DNA of 64,000 bases from Telmatobacter sp. DSM 110680. GTDB taxonomy: Bacteria; Acidobacteriota; Terriglobia; Terriglobales; Acidobacteriaceae. Below, piece after piece: positions 17,126 to 26,931 of the stretch. The position numbers and the translations under genes were made by a program. Within the stretch, counting starts at the first letter, position 1. Each line of letters begins with the position of its first letter. The notes under the pieces were generated by a model. The model was not told the DNA's origin. It saw only the letters and a program-made list of their open reading frames with translations, and did no database searches. Where the stretch lies: NCBI RefSeq assembly GCF_039994875.1, contig NZ_CP121196.1, positions 248,001 to 312,000 on the forward strand, written 5' to 3'.

Positions 17126-17158
17126 ATCGTTGCAAGTGCTGGCAGCGGCGATGGTTGG

Positions 17159-17197
17159 GCGCCGGGGTGGATTATCCGCTGCCCCGGCGCTTGTTTT
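17159..17197 (+). terminator. Rho-independent terminator of hsp20
   Basis: A 9-bp perfect stem GCGCCGGGG / CCCCGGCGC with a 14-base loop is followed by TTGTTTTT. It separates hsp20 from clpB. Confidence 0.85.
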
Positions 17198-17267
17198 TGC
17201 TCGTAAAAGGATTGAAAGACATCAAAAAAATTCGTTATTGAGCCGCACTTTTGATTTCTGAGGAGCA

Positions 17268-17302
17268 AGCTAGAAGCTGAAAACTAGTGGCTGGGAGCTG
17301 AC
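17268..17302 (+). repeat. Degenerate heptamer array at the clpB ribosome-binding site
   Basis: Five consecutive 7-base units read AGCTAGA, AGCTGAA, AACTAGT, GGCTGGG, AGCTGAC, fitting RRCTRRN or close to it. The array ends 4 bases before the clpB start codon, so its last units supply the GGGAG ribosome-binding sequence. Confidence 0.6.
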
Positions 17303-17306
17303 CATT

Positions 17307-19931
17307 ATGGCAATACGCTGGGAAAAATTGACTGTGAAGTCGCAGGAAGCGATGCAGCAGGCGCAGGGACGCGCGGCAGAGCTCGGCAATCCCGAGATCC
17401 AGCCAGTGCATTTGCTGCTTGCGCTCATTGAGGACCGCGAGGGCGTGATACCGGCGGTGCTTGAGAAGATCGGCGTTCCTACTGAGCGGCTCGAGAGCAG
17501 TCTGCATCAGATTGAGGAAAAACTGCCTCGAGTGCAGGGGAATTCCGCGCAGCCTGGTCCTAGCAATGCGCTCACCAAGGCGCTGGAGCAGGCATTTCGC
17601 GAAGCTGCGAACTTCAAGGATGAATACATTTCGACGGAACACCTGCTGCTGGGTGTGGCGCACCAGAAGGGCGATGCGGCACGCGACGCGCTGCTTGCCG
17701 TGGGCGCTACACATGAAGCGATCCTGCAGGCGCTGACCGCCGTGCGCGGCTCGCAGCGCGTGACGGATCAGAATCCGGAAGGCAAATTTCAAGCGCTGGA
17801 GAAGTACGCGAAGGACCTTACGGAGCTGGCACGGCGCGGGAAGCTTGACCCGGTGATTGGACGCGATGAAGAGATTCGGCGCGTGATCCAGGTGTTGAGT
17901 CGCCGGACGAAGAACAACCCTGTGCTGATTGGCGAGCCCGGCGTCGGCAAGACGGCGATCGTGGAGGGACTGGCGCGGCGCATCGTTTCCGGTGACGTGC
18001 CGGAGAGCCTGCGTGACAAGCGGGTGATCTCGCTCGACCTCGGGTCGATGCTGGCGGGCGCGAAGTATCGCGGCGAATTTGAAGATCGGCTTAAGGCAGT
18101 CTTGAAGGAAATCGAAGAGTCGAACGGGCAGATTGTGTTGTTCATCGACGAACTGCATACGCTGGTTGGTGCGGGTGCAGCCGAGGGCGCGATCGACGCG
18201 AGCAACATGTTGAAGCCGCCTCTTGCGCGCGGCGAACTGCGGGCAATCGGTGCAACCACGCTGAATGAGTACCGCAAGTACATCGAAAAGGATGCGGCGC
18301 TGGAGCGGCGTTTCCAGATCGTATATGTGGGCGAGCCGAACGTCGAGGACACGATTGCGATTTTGCGCGGTTTGAAGGATCGCTACGAGGCGCACCATAA
18401 CGTGCGCATCAAGGACTCGGCGATTGTGGCCGCAGCCACACTGTCGCATCGCTATATTAGCGACCGTTTCCTGCCAGACAAGGCTATCGACCTTGTGGAT
18501 GAGGCGGCAGCTTCGCTGGCAATTCAAATTGGTTCGGTGCCGACGGAGATCGATCAACTGGAACGGCAGGCGACATCGCTTGAAATCGAAAAAGCCGCGT
18601 TGAAGCGGGAGAAAGACTCGAACAGCCGAGGCCGATTTGAAGAGGTTGAACGCGAACTGGCAACACTCAAGGAGCAGACGACTGCCCTGCGCGCGCGCTG
18701 GACAATGGAGCGCGATGCAATCAGCCGGATCAGCGAATTGAAAAAGAAGATCGAAGCGCTGCGCTTCGAGGCCGAGGAGCAAACACGTAAAGGTCAGCTT
18801 GATCGTGCTGCGCAGATTCAATATGGTGAACTGCCCAAGTTGGAAGCAGAGCTGAAGCAGTTGAATGCGCTGCAGGACGGCACCTCAAATGTGACACGGA
18901 TGCTGAAAGAAGAGGTCGACGAGGAGGATATTGCCAAGATCGTCAGCAAGTGGACTGGCATTCCTGTTACGAAGATGCTTGAGGGCGAGGTCAGCAAGCT
19001 CGTCCAAATGGAAGAGCGGTTGCGGGAGCGTGTGGTCGGACAGGATGCAGCGTTGAGCATCGTGGCGAATGCGATTCGGCGTTCGCGGGCGGGACTCAGC
19101 GATCCGAAGCGGCCAATTGGTTCGTTTATCTTCCTGGGTCCTACTGGCGTCGGAAAGACGGAGACGGCGCGTGCACTTGCTGAGTTTCTGTTTGATGACG
19201 AACAGTCGATGGTCCGCATCGATATGAGCGAGTACATGGAGAAGCACGCGGTGGCGCGGTTGATTGGCGCGCCTCCGGGATACGTTGGTTATGACGAAGG
19301 CGGCCAGTTGACTGAGGCTGTACGGCGCAGACCGTATGCGGTGATTCTGTTCGACGAGATTGAGAAGGCGCATCCCGACGTGTTCAACGTACTGCTGCAG
19401 ATCATGGACGATGGGCGGTTGACGGATGCGAAGGGACGCACGGTGGACTTCAAGAACACGGTGCTGATCATGACTTCGAACCTGGGTGCGGCGTTTCTGG
19501 CGACAGAATCGCTGAAGACGGAGCATGACTTCGACATGGCGCGCGAGAGCGTGATGCGCGTATTGCGCGAGCACTTCAGGCCGGAGTTTTTGAATCGTGT
19601 CGATGATATGGTGATCTTCCGTCCGCTGGGTCACTCTCAGCTCGAGGCGATTCTCGAACTGCGGTTGGCCGAGGTTGGGAAACTGCTCGAAGACCGGCAG
19701 ATTTCGCTTGAACTGACACCGTCGGCTCGGGAACTGATCCTGGCTTCCGGTTCAGATGTAGCATACGGTGCACGGCCGCTGAAACGGGCTTTGCAACGGA
19801 TGGTGCAGGATCCGCTGGCGATCAAGATCCTGAACGGCGAGATTCTGCATGGCTCGCACGTGCGCATTGACGTGGATCGCAAGTTAGATAAGCTAAGCTT
19901 TGAGCCGATGGGCCGCGAAGCGATGGCTTGA
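17307..19931 (+). CDS. clpB: ClpB disaggregase
   Basis: An 874-residue hexameric AAA+ chaperone that pulls proteins out of aggregates together with DnaK and small heat-shock proteins. Order of parts: two Clp-N repeats (about 1-150), first AAA+ module with Walker A GEPGVGKT at about 210, the coiled-coil middle domain (about 400-530, with several LEREx heptads), and second AAA+ module with Walker A GPTGVGKT at about 610 and [11 protein letters not shown] pore loop. Length is normal for ClpB. The start follows GGGAG that lies in a heptamer repeat array. A strong bidirectional terminator follows. Confidence 0.97.
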   Translation: MAIRWEKLTVKSQEAMQQAQGRAAELGNPEIQPVHLLLALIEDREGVIPAVLEKIGVPTERLESSLHQIEEKLPRVQGNSAQPGPSNALTKALEQAFREAANFKDEYISTEHLLLGVAHQKGDAARDALLAVGATHEAILQALTAVRGSQRVTDQNPEGKFQALEKYAKDLTELARRGKLDPVIGRDEEIRRVIQVLSRRTKNNPVLIGEPGVGKTAIVEGLARRIVSGDVPESLRDKRVISLDLGSMLAGAKYRGEFEDRLKAVLKEIEESNGQIVLFIDELHTLVGAGAAEGAIDASNMLKPPLARGELRAIGATTLNEYRKYIEKDAALERRFQIVYVGEPNVEDTIAILRGLKDRYEAHHNVRIKDSAIVAAATLSHRYISDRFLPDKAIDLVDEAAASLAIQIGSVPTEIDQLERQATSLEIEKAALKREKDSNSRGRFEEVERELATLKEQTTALRARWTMERDAISRISELKKKIEALRFEAEEQTRKGQLDRAAQIQYGELPKLEAELKQLNALQDGTSNVTRMLKEEVDEEDIAKIVSKWTGIPVTKMLEGEVSKLVQMEERLRERVVGQDAALSIVANAIRRSRAGLSDPKRPIGSFIFLGPTGVGKTETARALAEFLFDDEQSMVRIDMSEYMEKHAVARLIGAPPGYVGYDEGGQLTEAVRRRPYAVILFDEIEKAHPDVFNVLLQIMDDGRLTDAKGRTVDFKNTVLIMTSNLGAAFLATESLKTEHDFDMARESVMRVLREHFRPEFLNRVDDMVIFRPLGHSQLEAILELRLAEVGKLLEDRQISLELTPSARELILASGSDVAYGARPLKRALQRMVQDPLAIKILNGEILHGSHVRIDVDRKLDKLSFEPMGREAMA

Positions 19932-19988
19932 AGCACCGGCGGTGCGGCGAACTCCGCTTGCGCGGTTTAGAGCGAGCCACAAAACTAT

Positions 19989-20022
19989 AAGGCCTCTGAG
20001 AGCGATCTCAGAGGCCTTTTCA
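19989..20022. terminator. Bidirectional hairpin terminator
   Basis: A 13-bp perfect stem (AAGGCCTCTGAGA / TCTCAGAGGCCTT, loop GCGA) with T-rich flank lies between convergent clpB and the glutathione peroxidase gene. Confidence 0.9.
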
Positions 20023-20039
20023 TTTTTCGGTTGGCGGTT

Positions 20040-20594
20040 TTATTTGCCGAGAGCTGACTCGATGGCGGAGTGAACTTCTGGCGAGTCGGGAGTGACGGCT
20101 GGTTCGAACCGGGCCACGGGATTTCCGTTGCGGTCGAAGAGGAACTTGGTGAAATTCCACTTGATGTCGCCGCCAAACTTCGGATCGGTGGACTTGTCGG
20201 TGAGGAATTGGTAAAGAGGGGTCTTGTCATCGCCGAGTACAGAGACCTTGGACATCATAGGGAAAGTCACGTTGTACTTGCGCGAGCAGAAGGTTTTGAT
20301 CTCCTCGTTGGTTCCCGGCTCCTGCTGGGCGAAGTTGTTCGCGGGCACGCCGATGATGACGAAACCGCGATCCTTGTACTTCTCGTAGAGCGCCTCAAGG
20401 CCTGCATATTGTGGTGTGAAACCGCACTTGCTGGCGACATTGACCAGCAGAACCACCTTGCCGCTATAGCTCTTGAGGCTGACGGGCTGGTTGTCGATTG
20501 ACTTGATAGTGAAATCGTAGATGCTGCCGGGATTGGCTGCGAACAATGCGGTCGTGGATAGAAACAACAGCAGAGACAGAATTGGTTTGCGCAC
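20040..20594 (-). CDS. Exported glutathione peroxidase family protein
   Basis: A 184-residue thiol peroxidase. A signal peptide ends about residue 20 (ALFAANPG), so it acts in the periplasm. The catalytic set is visible: Cys in NVASKCGFTPQY, Gln in NNFAQQEPGT and Trp-Asn in IKWNFTKFL. The active residue is Cys, not selenocysteine. Such enzymes often use thioredoxin rather than glutathione. A GTG start with AAGGAG seven bases upstream gives a proper signal peptide; the longer frame adds 21 residues without that feature. Confidence 0.9.
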   Translation of the reverse strand: MRKPILSLLLFLSTTALFAANPGSIYDFTIKSIDNQPVSLKSYSGKVVLLVNVASKCGFTPQYAGLEALYEKYKDRGFVIIGVPANNFAQQEPGTNEEIKTFCSRKYNVTFPMMSKVSVLGDDKTPLYQFLTDKSTDPKFGGDIKWNFTKFLFDRNGNPVARFEPAVTPDSPEVHSAIESALGK

Positions 20595-20991
20595 GGGAAG
20601 CTCCTTGAAGCGTTGGCTGCACTTGATGATAACGGGCTGGGATGGGGTAAATGTCAACCGAATGTCAAGGCGCGTATGCCTTTCCCCGACCGGAATGGAA
20701 GTTGCGAATCATCGACAGCGAGTCGCGAGGTGGTTACCAAAGGACAGGCGAAGGAAAAGAGTAGTAACACCGGGGGGGAGGGGGGCAGTCGTGGAATCCA
20801 GCCAAAGGGTGATTGGCTGCAGAGCATTCGTTGCAGGCATCGATCGTTCCCCTTCGATTACATTGTGCGCCTCTGCGCGGTAATTGCCTGCAAACAGAAT
20901 TGGGAATGGAATCATCGGCTTGAGACACGGCAGAGTTGACAACATTTGGGGTCGTGGATGGTTGGTTGAGCATCTACTGGATGGGTGATTG
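20595..20991. other. Intergenic region with a long G-tract
   Basis: About 400 bases between divergent genes, with no supported gene. It contains a run of 13 Gs broken by one A at 20772-20785, which may make unusual structure or be a site of length change. The promoter for the MBL hydrolase must lie at its right side. Confidence 0.35.
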
Positions 20992-22017
20992 ATGAGAGCT
21001 TCGGTGCCATTCTGGGTAAGAAAGTTGGGACAACTTTGGCGGCTGGTGCGCGAGAGCCATACGCAGCCGCTTGCGGGGACACAGGCGAAGCCGGCCGCGG
21101 TGGGGCCAGATGATTCGGCGATTACCTTTATCGGGCACTCATCCTTTTTGATCCAGACAGCGGGTCGTGGAATTTTGCTGGATCCGGTGTTTGCCACGCG
21201 CCTGATTGTCTTGCGGCGGCAGCGCCGTGCGGGCGTGCGGATTGCGGATCTGCCCACGATTGACGCGGTGCTGCTGACGCATGCGCATATGGATCATCTG
21301 AACCGGCCATCGCTGCGGGCGGTTACGCGGGAGATGCGGCGGCGCGGATTGGCAGCCCCGGTGGCGATTGTGCCGCGCGGCGTTGAAGACCTGGTGCAGG
21401 ATCTTGGATTTGGGCGGGTGGAAACGTTGGAGTGGTGGCAATCGACCGAACTGACGGCAATGCCGCGAACCTCTGCCCAGAAGTCTGAGCCGATTCCAAT
21501 CGAGCAGAGTAAAAACCGAGCCGTTTCTGAGACGATTCGCATCACCGCGACGCCTGCGCGACACTGGGGCGCGCGGATGTTCAAAGACACGCACCGGGGA
21601 TTCGGGGGATACGTGATTGAGTCGGCGAAGGGGCCGACGATTTATCACTCGGGGGATACGGCTTATTTTGGCGGGTTCGCGGAGATCGGTAGGCGGTTGC
21701 GGCCAGAGATTGCACTGCTGCCGATTGGCGCGTATTTTCCGGATAGTTATCGCGCGGTGCATACGAGCCCTGAGGAGGCGCTGCGTGCTTTTCTGGACTT
21801 GCAGGCGGACGTGATGATTCCTATGCATTACGGGACGTTTCGTTTGGGACGTGAGCCTATGGAAGAGCCCTTGCCGCGGTTGTTGCAAGCGGCGCGTAAT
21901 GCGGGCTTGGGCGATTGCGTTGTGGCATTAGGAGAGGGTGAGAGTTGGACGGGCGGCGATGCCGGACAGCGGGAGCAGCGGGCGTTGGCGGTGCGCGGTC
22001 AGGATTTCCGAGGTTAA
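20992..22017 (+). CDS. MBL-fold metallo-hydrolase (UlaG / NAPE-PLD-like)
   Basis: A 341-residue metallo-beta-lactamase fold enzyme. The metal motif THAHMDHLN lies near residue 95. Further ligands fit ATPARHWGARM (about 185), YHSGDTAYF (about 217) and IPMHYGTF (about 280). The fold pattern with ITFIGHSSFLI at the start and HWGARM in the middle resembles the NAPE-PLD/UlaG branch, which hydrolyses lipid or sugar lactone substrates. The true substrate is unknown. Translation starts at ATG; an adjacent in-frame TTG one codon upstream is equally possible. Confidence 0.88.
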   Translation: MRASVPFWVRKLGQLWRLVRESHTQPLAGTQAKPAAVGPDDSAITFIGHSSFLIQTAGRGILLDPVFATRLIVLRRQRRAGVRIADLPTIDAVLLTHAHMDHLNRPSLRAVTREMRRRGLAAPVAIVPRGVEDLVQDLGFGRVETLEWWQSTELTAMPRTSAQKSEPIPIEQSKNRAVSETIRITATPARHWGARMFKDTHRGFGGYVIESAKGPTIYHSGDTAYFGGFAEIGRRLRPEIALLPIGAYFPDSYRAVHTSPEEALRAFLDLQADVMIPMHYGTFRLGREPMEEPLPRLLQAARNAGLGDCVVALGEGESWTGGDAGQREQRALAVRGQDFRG

Positions 22018-22140
22018 AGCCCTTTCTTAAACGACCGAGTATCCATGGGCCAGAAGGCCGCTGCTACCTCCGGTATTCTCCTTTAAGAGTTTTCAATGAG
22101 CCGTGATCAATACGCAACTGTTCGGTTGCGCGCTGAAAAG

Positions 22141-22184
22141 GCAACCGCAGATCCTTCGACTCCCTTCGGTCGCTCAGGATGACA
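22141..22184. repeat. Dispersed intergenic repeat, copy 1
   Basis: This copy begins GCAACCGCAGATCCTTCGAC and ends GCTCAGGATGACAA. It shares its start (GCAGATNCTTC) and end (TCAGRATGACA) with three other intergenic copies at about 24.8, 33.2 and 45.45 kb. The 240-base gap that holds it, between the MBL gene and mutS2, contains nothing else I can support. Confidence 0.65.
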
Positions 22185-22257
22185 AGCCAAAAGGAGAAAA
22201 GTCTTGATGTTCAAGACGACACTCCAAATAGACGCCAGCGAAAAGCTTGGTTGAAAA

Positions 22258-24735
22258 CTATTGACGCAACTCGACCAAGGTCGCGCCCTGGCCGCCTTCG
22301 TTCTGAGGGGCTTCGGCGATGGTGGCTACGTGGGGGTGCGACTTGAGGAAGTCGCGAACGCCGCGGCGGAGGATGCCGGCGCCATGGCCGTGGATGATGC
22401 GGACGCGAGGCAGGCCGGCGAGGAAGGCGCGGTCTAGATATTTTTCCAACTCTTCGGTGGCTTCGTCGACGGTGCGGCCGATGAGGTTGATCTCCATACG
22501 CATGTCGTCGGTGTTGGCGCTGGTGATGGAGACGTGGACACCCTTTTGCTTGCGAGCGGCGGCTAGCGGGTCGGCCTTCTTCTCTTGCCCGGAATCGACT
22601 CCAGAGGGTAAGGGTGCGGAGCACTCGTCGCGCTTTACGCGCATCTTGATGGGGCCGAGAGCGACTTCGAAGAGGTCCTTTTCAATTTCGCGCTGGACGA
22701 CGGCGATCTTGTTCATGGACTTGATGCGGACCTGATCGCCGGGCGCGATGTGGCGCAAGACGTGGGGCTGCGCGTTGGCGTCACCGGTGTCTGCGCCGGT
22801 GCGGTGGGCCACTACGGTCTGGTTGAAACTTTCCTGGAATTCGCGACGGAGACGGGTGATGCGGCGCTCGGCTTCCTTGGAAAGCTTTTGCTGGGCGGCG
22901 CGGTCTTCAATGGCACGAACATTCTCGCGCATCTGGAATTCAAATTCTTTCATCAATGAGGCGAGTTTGGTTTCGAGTTCGCGGGTGCGATTGCGTAGCT
23001 CTACGTCGCCTTCGCGGGCGAGCTTGGCGCGTTCCTGGTTGAGGGCGTACTGCTGCTCACGGGCGGCTTTTTTTTCGGCTTCAAGCGCGGTGAGATCGTT
23101 GTGCAGCTTATCGAGGAAGCGGGCGATATCGACTTGCTGCGAGCCAAGGCGTTCGCGGGCGGCGATGACGATGGTGCGGTTGAGGCCGAGGCGCTCGGCG
23201 GTCTGAATGCCGGCTGAAGCACCAGGGACACCGAGGCGAAGCTGGTAGTTGGGAATGAGAGTAGCTTCATCGACGCCAGCTGCGGCATTCAGAACGCCCG
23301 GTGTGTTGGCGGCGTAGACCTTGAGCGAAGTGTGATGGGTGGAGATGAGGGTCCATGCATGGCATTCGAGAAAATGCGCTGCGACTGCGACGGCAAGCGC
23401 AGAGCCTTCTTCAGGATCGGTTGCGGACCCGAGTTCGTCGAGAAGGACGAGAGAGTTTGCATCCGCAAGGCGCGAGAGGCGATTGAGATTGACGATGTGC
23501 GCGGAGAAGGTGGAGAGCTCGGCTTCGATGGATTGGGCGTCGCCGATGTCGGCTAGAAAAGCGGTGAAGATGGGGAAGCTGGCGGCGGCGGCGGGAATGG
23601 GTAATCCGGCCTGGGCCATCATGGCGAGCAGCGCCGTGGTTTTGAGGGTGACGGTTTTGCCACCGGTGTTGGGTCCGCTGATGATCAGCTGACGGGCTTC
23701 GGCGGTGAGTTCGAGAGTGAGAGGGACAATGCGGCCGTTGGTTGTGCGGAGATGCCGCTCGAGAAGCGGGTGGCGGGCGCTATTGAGGGAGAGCAGGTCA
23801 GGCGTGATGACGGGAGCGATGCAATCGTAGTCGCGAGCGAAACGGGCACGTGCCAGCAGCGTGTCGACCAGGGCAAGGACGCGGGCGCCTTCTACGAGAG
23901 CAGTCGCGTAGCCTCCTACCTGACGGGTGAGAGCAACGAAGATGCGGTGGATTTCTTCCTGCTCCTCTTCGATGAGACGGACTAGCTCGTTGTTCTGCTC
24001 GATGGTTTCGAGCGGCTCGACGTAAACGGTTTGTCCCGATGAGCTGGCGCCGTGGACTACACCGGAGACGCGGCGCTTGAGTTCGCTGCGGACGGGGATG
24101 ACGAAGCGGTCTCCGCGAATGGTGATGAGGTCTTCCTGCGTGGAACCTTCGACGGAGAGTTTGCGGAGGGCCGCGCGGAGAGATTCTTCGATAGCGCGTT
24201 GTTGGCGCTCCTGGTCGCGGCGGATGCGGTGGAGCTCAGGCGATGCGTCGTCGGCGAGGGTGCCGTCGGGCTGAATTTTGCGCTCGATTGACTCGGCAAG
24301 CGGCTTCAAAGACGAGCCAGCAAGCGCGGCGGAGAGATCGGAGAGGCGCGGCAGTTTTCCGGCGACCCTGGCGGGGGGCTCACGCAGCAGAGCTTGCCAG
24401 GCAGCTACGTCGTTGGCGAGGCGTGCGATGGATTGAAATTCTGCGGCCTCAAGCGCGGCGCCTGGAATTTGAGCCTTGGCGGCGAGTTGAGTGGGATCGA
24501 AGAGGCCGCCTAGAGGGATGGAGACTTGTTCGTTCAGCAGCAGGCGAAGCTCGCCTGTGAGTTGATGCTGGCGGGTGATCCATGGCTCGTCGGTGGAAGG
24601 GCGGAGAGCGAGGATTGCTTCGCGACCAACCGGGGACGCGGCGTAGCCGGAGAGAAAGGCGAGGAGGGGCGTCCACTCGAGGGCCGTAGTGTCGGCGTTT
24701 TCTACGGGAGACGGGATGGCGTCGAGGAGGGGCAT
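22258..24735 (-). CDS. mutS2: MutS2 family ATPase with Smr nuclease domain
   Basis: An 825-residue MutS2. The core and lever helices (about 1-300) are followed by the MutS ATPase with Walker A GPNTGGKT near residue 350 and the LVLLDELGSATDPEEG Walker B. A long coiled coil follows (about 500-640). A C-terminal Smr domain (about 745-825, with INLIGRTVDEATEELEKYL and RIIHGHGAGILRRGVRDFL) can nick DNA or RNA. MutS2 proteins act in recombination control and, as shown for Bacillus, in rescue of collided ribosomes. It is not the mismatch-repair MutS. No partner gene is adjacent. Confidence 0.96.
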   Translation of the reverse strand: MPLLDAIPSPVENADTTALEWTPLLAFLSGYAASPVGREAILALRPSTDEPWITRQHQLTGELRLLLNEQVSIPLGGLFDPTQLAAKAQIPGAALEAAEFQSIARLANDVAAWQALLREPPARVAGKLPRLSDLSAALAGSSLKPLAESIERKIQPDGTLADDASPELHRIRRDQERQQRAIEESLRAALRKLSVEGSTQEDLITIRGDRFVIPVRSELKRRVSGVVHGASSSGQTVYVEPLETIEQNNELVRLIEEEQEEIHRIFVALTRQVGGYATALVEGARVLALVDTLLARARFARDYDCIAPVITPDLLSLNSARHPLLERHLRTTNGRIVPLTLELTAEARQLIISGPNTGGKTVTLKTTALLAMMAQAGLPIPAAAASFPIFTAFLADIGDAQSIEAELSTFSAHIVNLNRLSRLADANSLVLLDELGSATDPEEGSALAVAVAAHFLECHAWTLISTHHTSLKVYAANTPGVLNAAAGVDEATLIPNYQLRLGVPGASAGIQTAERLGLNRTIVIAARERLGSQQVDIARFLDKLHNDLTALEAEKKAAREQQYALNQERAKLAREGDVELRNRTRELETKLASLMKEFEFQMRENVRAIEDRAAQQKLSKEAERRITRLRREFQESFNQTVVAHRTGADTGDANAQPHVLRHIAPGDQVRIKSMNKIAVVQREIEKDLFEVALGPIKMRVKRDECSAPLPSGVDSGQEKKADPLAAARKQKGVHVSITSANTDDMRMEINLIGRTVDEATEELEKYLDRAFLAGLPRVRIIHGHGAGILRRGVRDFLKSHPHVATIAEAPQNEGGQGATLVELRQ

Positions 24736-24778
24736 GGACTCATTCAGTTTAGCGGGAGGGGTGGGGTCAAAATTCCGG

Positions 24779-24857
24779 AAAAGCAGATGCTTCGCGCCGC
24801 TTATCCCACGAACTTTCGGTCGCGGAGCCCCAGGCGTGCGGCGCTCAGGATGACACA
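24779..24857. repeat. Dispersed intergenic repeat, copy 2
   Basis: Begins AAAGCAGATGCTTCGCG and ends GCGCTCAGGATGACACA, matching the ends of the other copies, with a longer, different middle. It fills the gap between mutS2 and the FmdB gene. Confidence 0.6.
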
Positions 24858-24885
24858 GTTTATTGGGGAGGCTCGCAGCTCTTGC

Positions 24886-25221
24886 CTAGCTGTCGGTGGA
24901 GGACTTGGGCGTCGAGGCGGAGGTGGATGGCGCGGTTGGGGGAGTGGATGGTGCTGCTGGCTTGTCGCTCGATTTTGGCGCTTCTTTGGATTCGGAGGGC
25001 TTGGACTCGCTGGTAGAGTCCGACGACGAGTCGGAGCTTTTCGAGGCGTAGTCGTTGATGTACCATCCTGCGCCTTTGAAGTTGAGGCGGGGGGCGGTGA
25101 GCGGGCGGATGAGCGTGGCGTTGTCGCACTTGGGGCAGATGGTCTCCGGCTCGGCGGAGAAGTTCTGAATTTTTTCGAATTTGTTGCCGCAGGTTGTGCA
25201 GCGATAGGCGTAAAGAGGCAA
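24886..25221 (-). CDS. FmdB family zinc-ribbon protein
   Basis: A 111-residue protein. Residues 1-50 form the FmdB zinc ribbon (MPLYAYRCTTCGNKFE, then CPKCDN). A single-Cys-pair ribbon of this kind is common beside regulatory genes. The C-terminal half is a Ser/Pro/Lys-rich disordered tail. The function is unknown; FmdB was named for regulation of amidase and formamidase genes. Confidence 0.88.
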   Translation of the reverse strand: MPLYAYRCTTCGNKFEKIQNFSAEPETICPKCDNATLIRPLTAPRLNFKGAGWYINDYASKSSDSSSDSTSESKPSESKEAPKSSDKPAAPSTPPTAPSTSASTPKSSTDS

Positions 25222-25322
25222 GGCGGTTTGGCTCTCCGGTAGTGATCAATCTCTCTACCTCTATTGTAGCGGCAGGGCGGTGGAAGCCGGAACCGCGCCC
25301 TGCCGTGTTGATTGCGCGCTGG

Positions 25323-25871
25323 CTACTTGTGCACGGTGACGGGGACGGACGCGGAGTGGTCTTCCCACGCGAGCGTGATGGTTCCCTTGCCACCGCCGTT
25401 GTCGGTGATGGTGTACAAGAGGTTCTCAACCATCGCAGGGGGCTTGCTCATGGTCATCTTGGTTTTGCCGAGATCCTGCGAGCCGTCATAGGCAAGGCCC
25501 CACTCGCCGAGTTTCTTGTTGACGATGAGGGTCCAGTTGTCAGGATCGGAGATGTCCACGAAAAGGGTGTAATCGCCCTTGGGGACGGAGAGATCGCCGA
25601 TCATGAGGTCGCCGTCGGTGTGGAGGGTGGTAGCGGAGTTGGCTCCGGCGCGCCACACGGGATAGTGGGGGTTGTGGCTGATGAGGCCGTCCTTTGTGAA
25701 GATTTTGCCTTCGCGGCCTTTCACGCCCGGCGCGGAGTAGACGATGCTGATTTCGTGGCCGCCGATGCTGGCCGTGGCCTTTGCCGGCGGGCTCTTGGGC
25801 GGGCCGCCCTGTTGGGCGAGAAGACCGGTAGTGGCTAGAAGAAATGCGGCACAGACGACGAGAGGTTTCAT
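25323..25871 (-). CDS. Secreted DUF2911 protein
   Basis: A 182-residue exported protein with a signal peptide (about 1-19, ending LLAQ). The DUF2911 domain is recognised by [49 protein letters not shown] and NWTLIVNK. The fold is a beta-sandwich; no activity is known. The family is frequent in Acidobacteriota and Bacteroidota. AGGAG precedes the ATG. It is divergent from prpB, with 91 bases between, so the control regions overlap. Confidence 0.88.
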   Translation of the reverse strand: MKPLVVCAAFLLATTGLLAQQGGPPKSPPAKATASIGGHEISIVYSAPGVKGREGKIFTKDGLISHNPHYPVWRAGANSATTLHTDGDLMIGDLSVPKGDYTLFVDISDPDNWTLIVNKKLGEWGLAYDGSQDLGKTKMTMSKPPAMVENLLYTITDNGGGKGTITLAWEDHSASVPVTVHK

Positions 25872-25962
25872 GTGTAATTCTCCTATGCAACGACCTGAAA
25901 ATAACGGGTCGCGCAACGGGAACGATTGTCGCACCAAGGGGTGCGGGTGGGGAAGGCATTGC

Positions 25963-26865
25963 ATGCAGCAGACCTTTGGAGAAGGATCGGCGGGAAAAAG
26001 ATTTCGCGCGGCGGTGGCGGAGGAAAAGCCGCTGCAGGTGGCGGGTGCAATCAATGCCTACACGGCGCGGATGGCGGAGGCTACGGGTTTTCGCGCGCTT
26101 TATCTTTCGGGCGGCGGAGTGGCGGCGAATTCGCTGGGGATGCCGGACCTGGGGATCAGCACGATGGAAGATGTGCTGACGGATGTGCGTCGGATTACAG
26201 AGGTGACTACGGTGCCGTTGCTGGTGGATATCGATACCGGATGGGGCTCGGCGTTCAACATTGCGCGGACGATCCGGTCGATGATCAAGGCGGGGGCAGG
26301 CGCTGTTCACATGGAGGATCAGGTCGGCGCTAAGCGCTGCGGACATCGCCCGGGCAAGGAACTGGTGCCGCCGGAGGAGATGGTGGACCGTGTTAAGGCG
26401 GCGGTCGATGCGCGTACAGATGAAGGCTTTGTGATCATGGCGCGGACCGACGCGCTGGCTGGCGAGGGCCTGAAGGCAGCGATCGAGCGTGCGCAGGCGT
26501 ATGTTGCAGCGGGAGCGGACATGATTTTCGCTGAGGCGGTAACGGAGTTGCCGCAGTACATGGAGTTTCGCAAGGCCGTGGGCGTACCGATTCTCGCGAA
26601 TATTACGGAGTTTGGACAGACGCCGCTTTGGACGCGCGAAGAACTTGCCGGCGCGGGCGTAGACATTATTCTTTACTGCTGTGCGGCTTACCGGGCTATG
26701 AACGCTGCCGCGCTCAGCGTGTATGAGGCGATTCGTACCGAGGGCACTCAGAAACATGTGATTCCGATGATGCAATCACGTTCCGATCTTTATAAGTTCC
26801 TCGACTACCATTCGTATGAAGAAAAACTGAACGATCTATTTGCAAAGAGCAAAGAGGGCAAGTAG
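25963..26865 (+). CDS. prpB: Methylisocitrate lyase
   Basis: A 300-residue enzyme of the isocitrate-lyase/PEP-mutase family. It splits 2-methylisocitrate into pyruvate and succinate, the last step of the methylcitrate cycle for propionate. Landmarks: [14 protein letters not shown], the Mg-site [10 protein letters not shown], and the active-site loop with Cys in [12 protein letters not shown]. The ATG follows GGGGAAGG; the longer frame reads back over the divergent gene and is rejected. prpC and prpD follow on the same strand, forming a full set. Confidence 0.94.
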   Translation: MQQTFGEGSAGKRFRAAVAEEKPLQVAGAINAYTARMAEATGFRALYLSGGGVAANSLGMPDLGISTMEDVLTDVRRITEVTTVPLLVDIDTGWGSAFNIARTIRSMIKAGAGAVHMEDQVGAKRCGHRPGKELVPPEEMVDRVKAAVDARTDEGFVIMARTDALAGEGLKAAIERAQAYVAAGADMIFAEAVTELPQYMEFRKAVGVPILANITEFGQTPLWTREELAGAGVDIILYCCAAYRAMNAAALSVYEAIRTEGTQKHVIPMMQSRSDLYKFLDYHSYEEKLNDLFAKSKEGK

Positions 26866-26886
26866 ACACCTTCGCAGGTGATCCTT

Positions 26887-26924
26887 TAGCTTGATGCTCT
26901 GCGGGTAGCTTGATGCTCTGCGGG
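26887..26924 (+). repeat. Perfect 19-bp tandem duplication before prpC
   Basis: TAGCTTGATGCTCTGCGGG occurs twice without a gap in the 66-base spacer of prpB and prpC. The second copy ends 7 bases before the prpC start, so its CGGGGG-like end provides the only ribosome-binding sequence. Confidence 0.9.
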
Positions 26925-26931
26925 GGTCGCA

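Noticed and set aside
17235..18821. A 528-codon minus-strand open frame opposite clpB
   Set aside because: It is the shadow of clpB; Arg/Leu/His-rich composition typical of antisense frames.
22258..24735. DNA mismatch repair MutS
   Set aside because: The C-terminal Smr domain and lack of the mismatch-reading N-terminal domain show MutS2.
25540..26775. A 411-codon minus-strand open frame opposite prpB and over the DUF2911 gene
   Set aside because: Arg/His-rich antisense of true genes, no ribosome-binding site.
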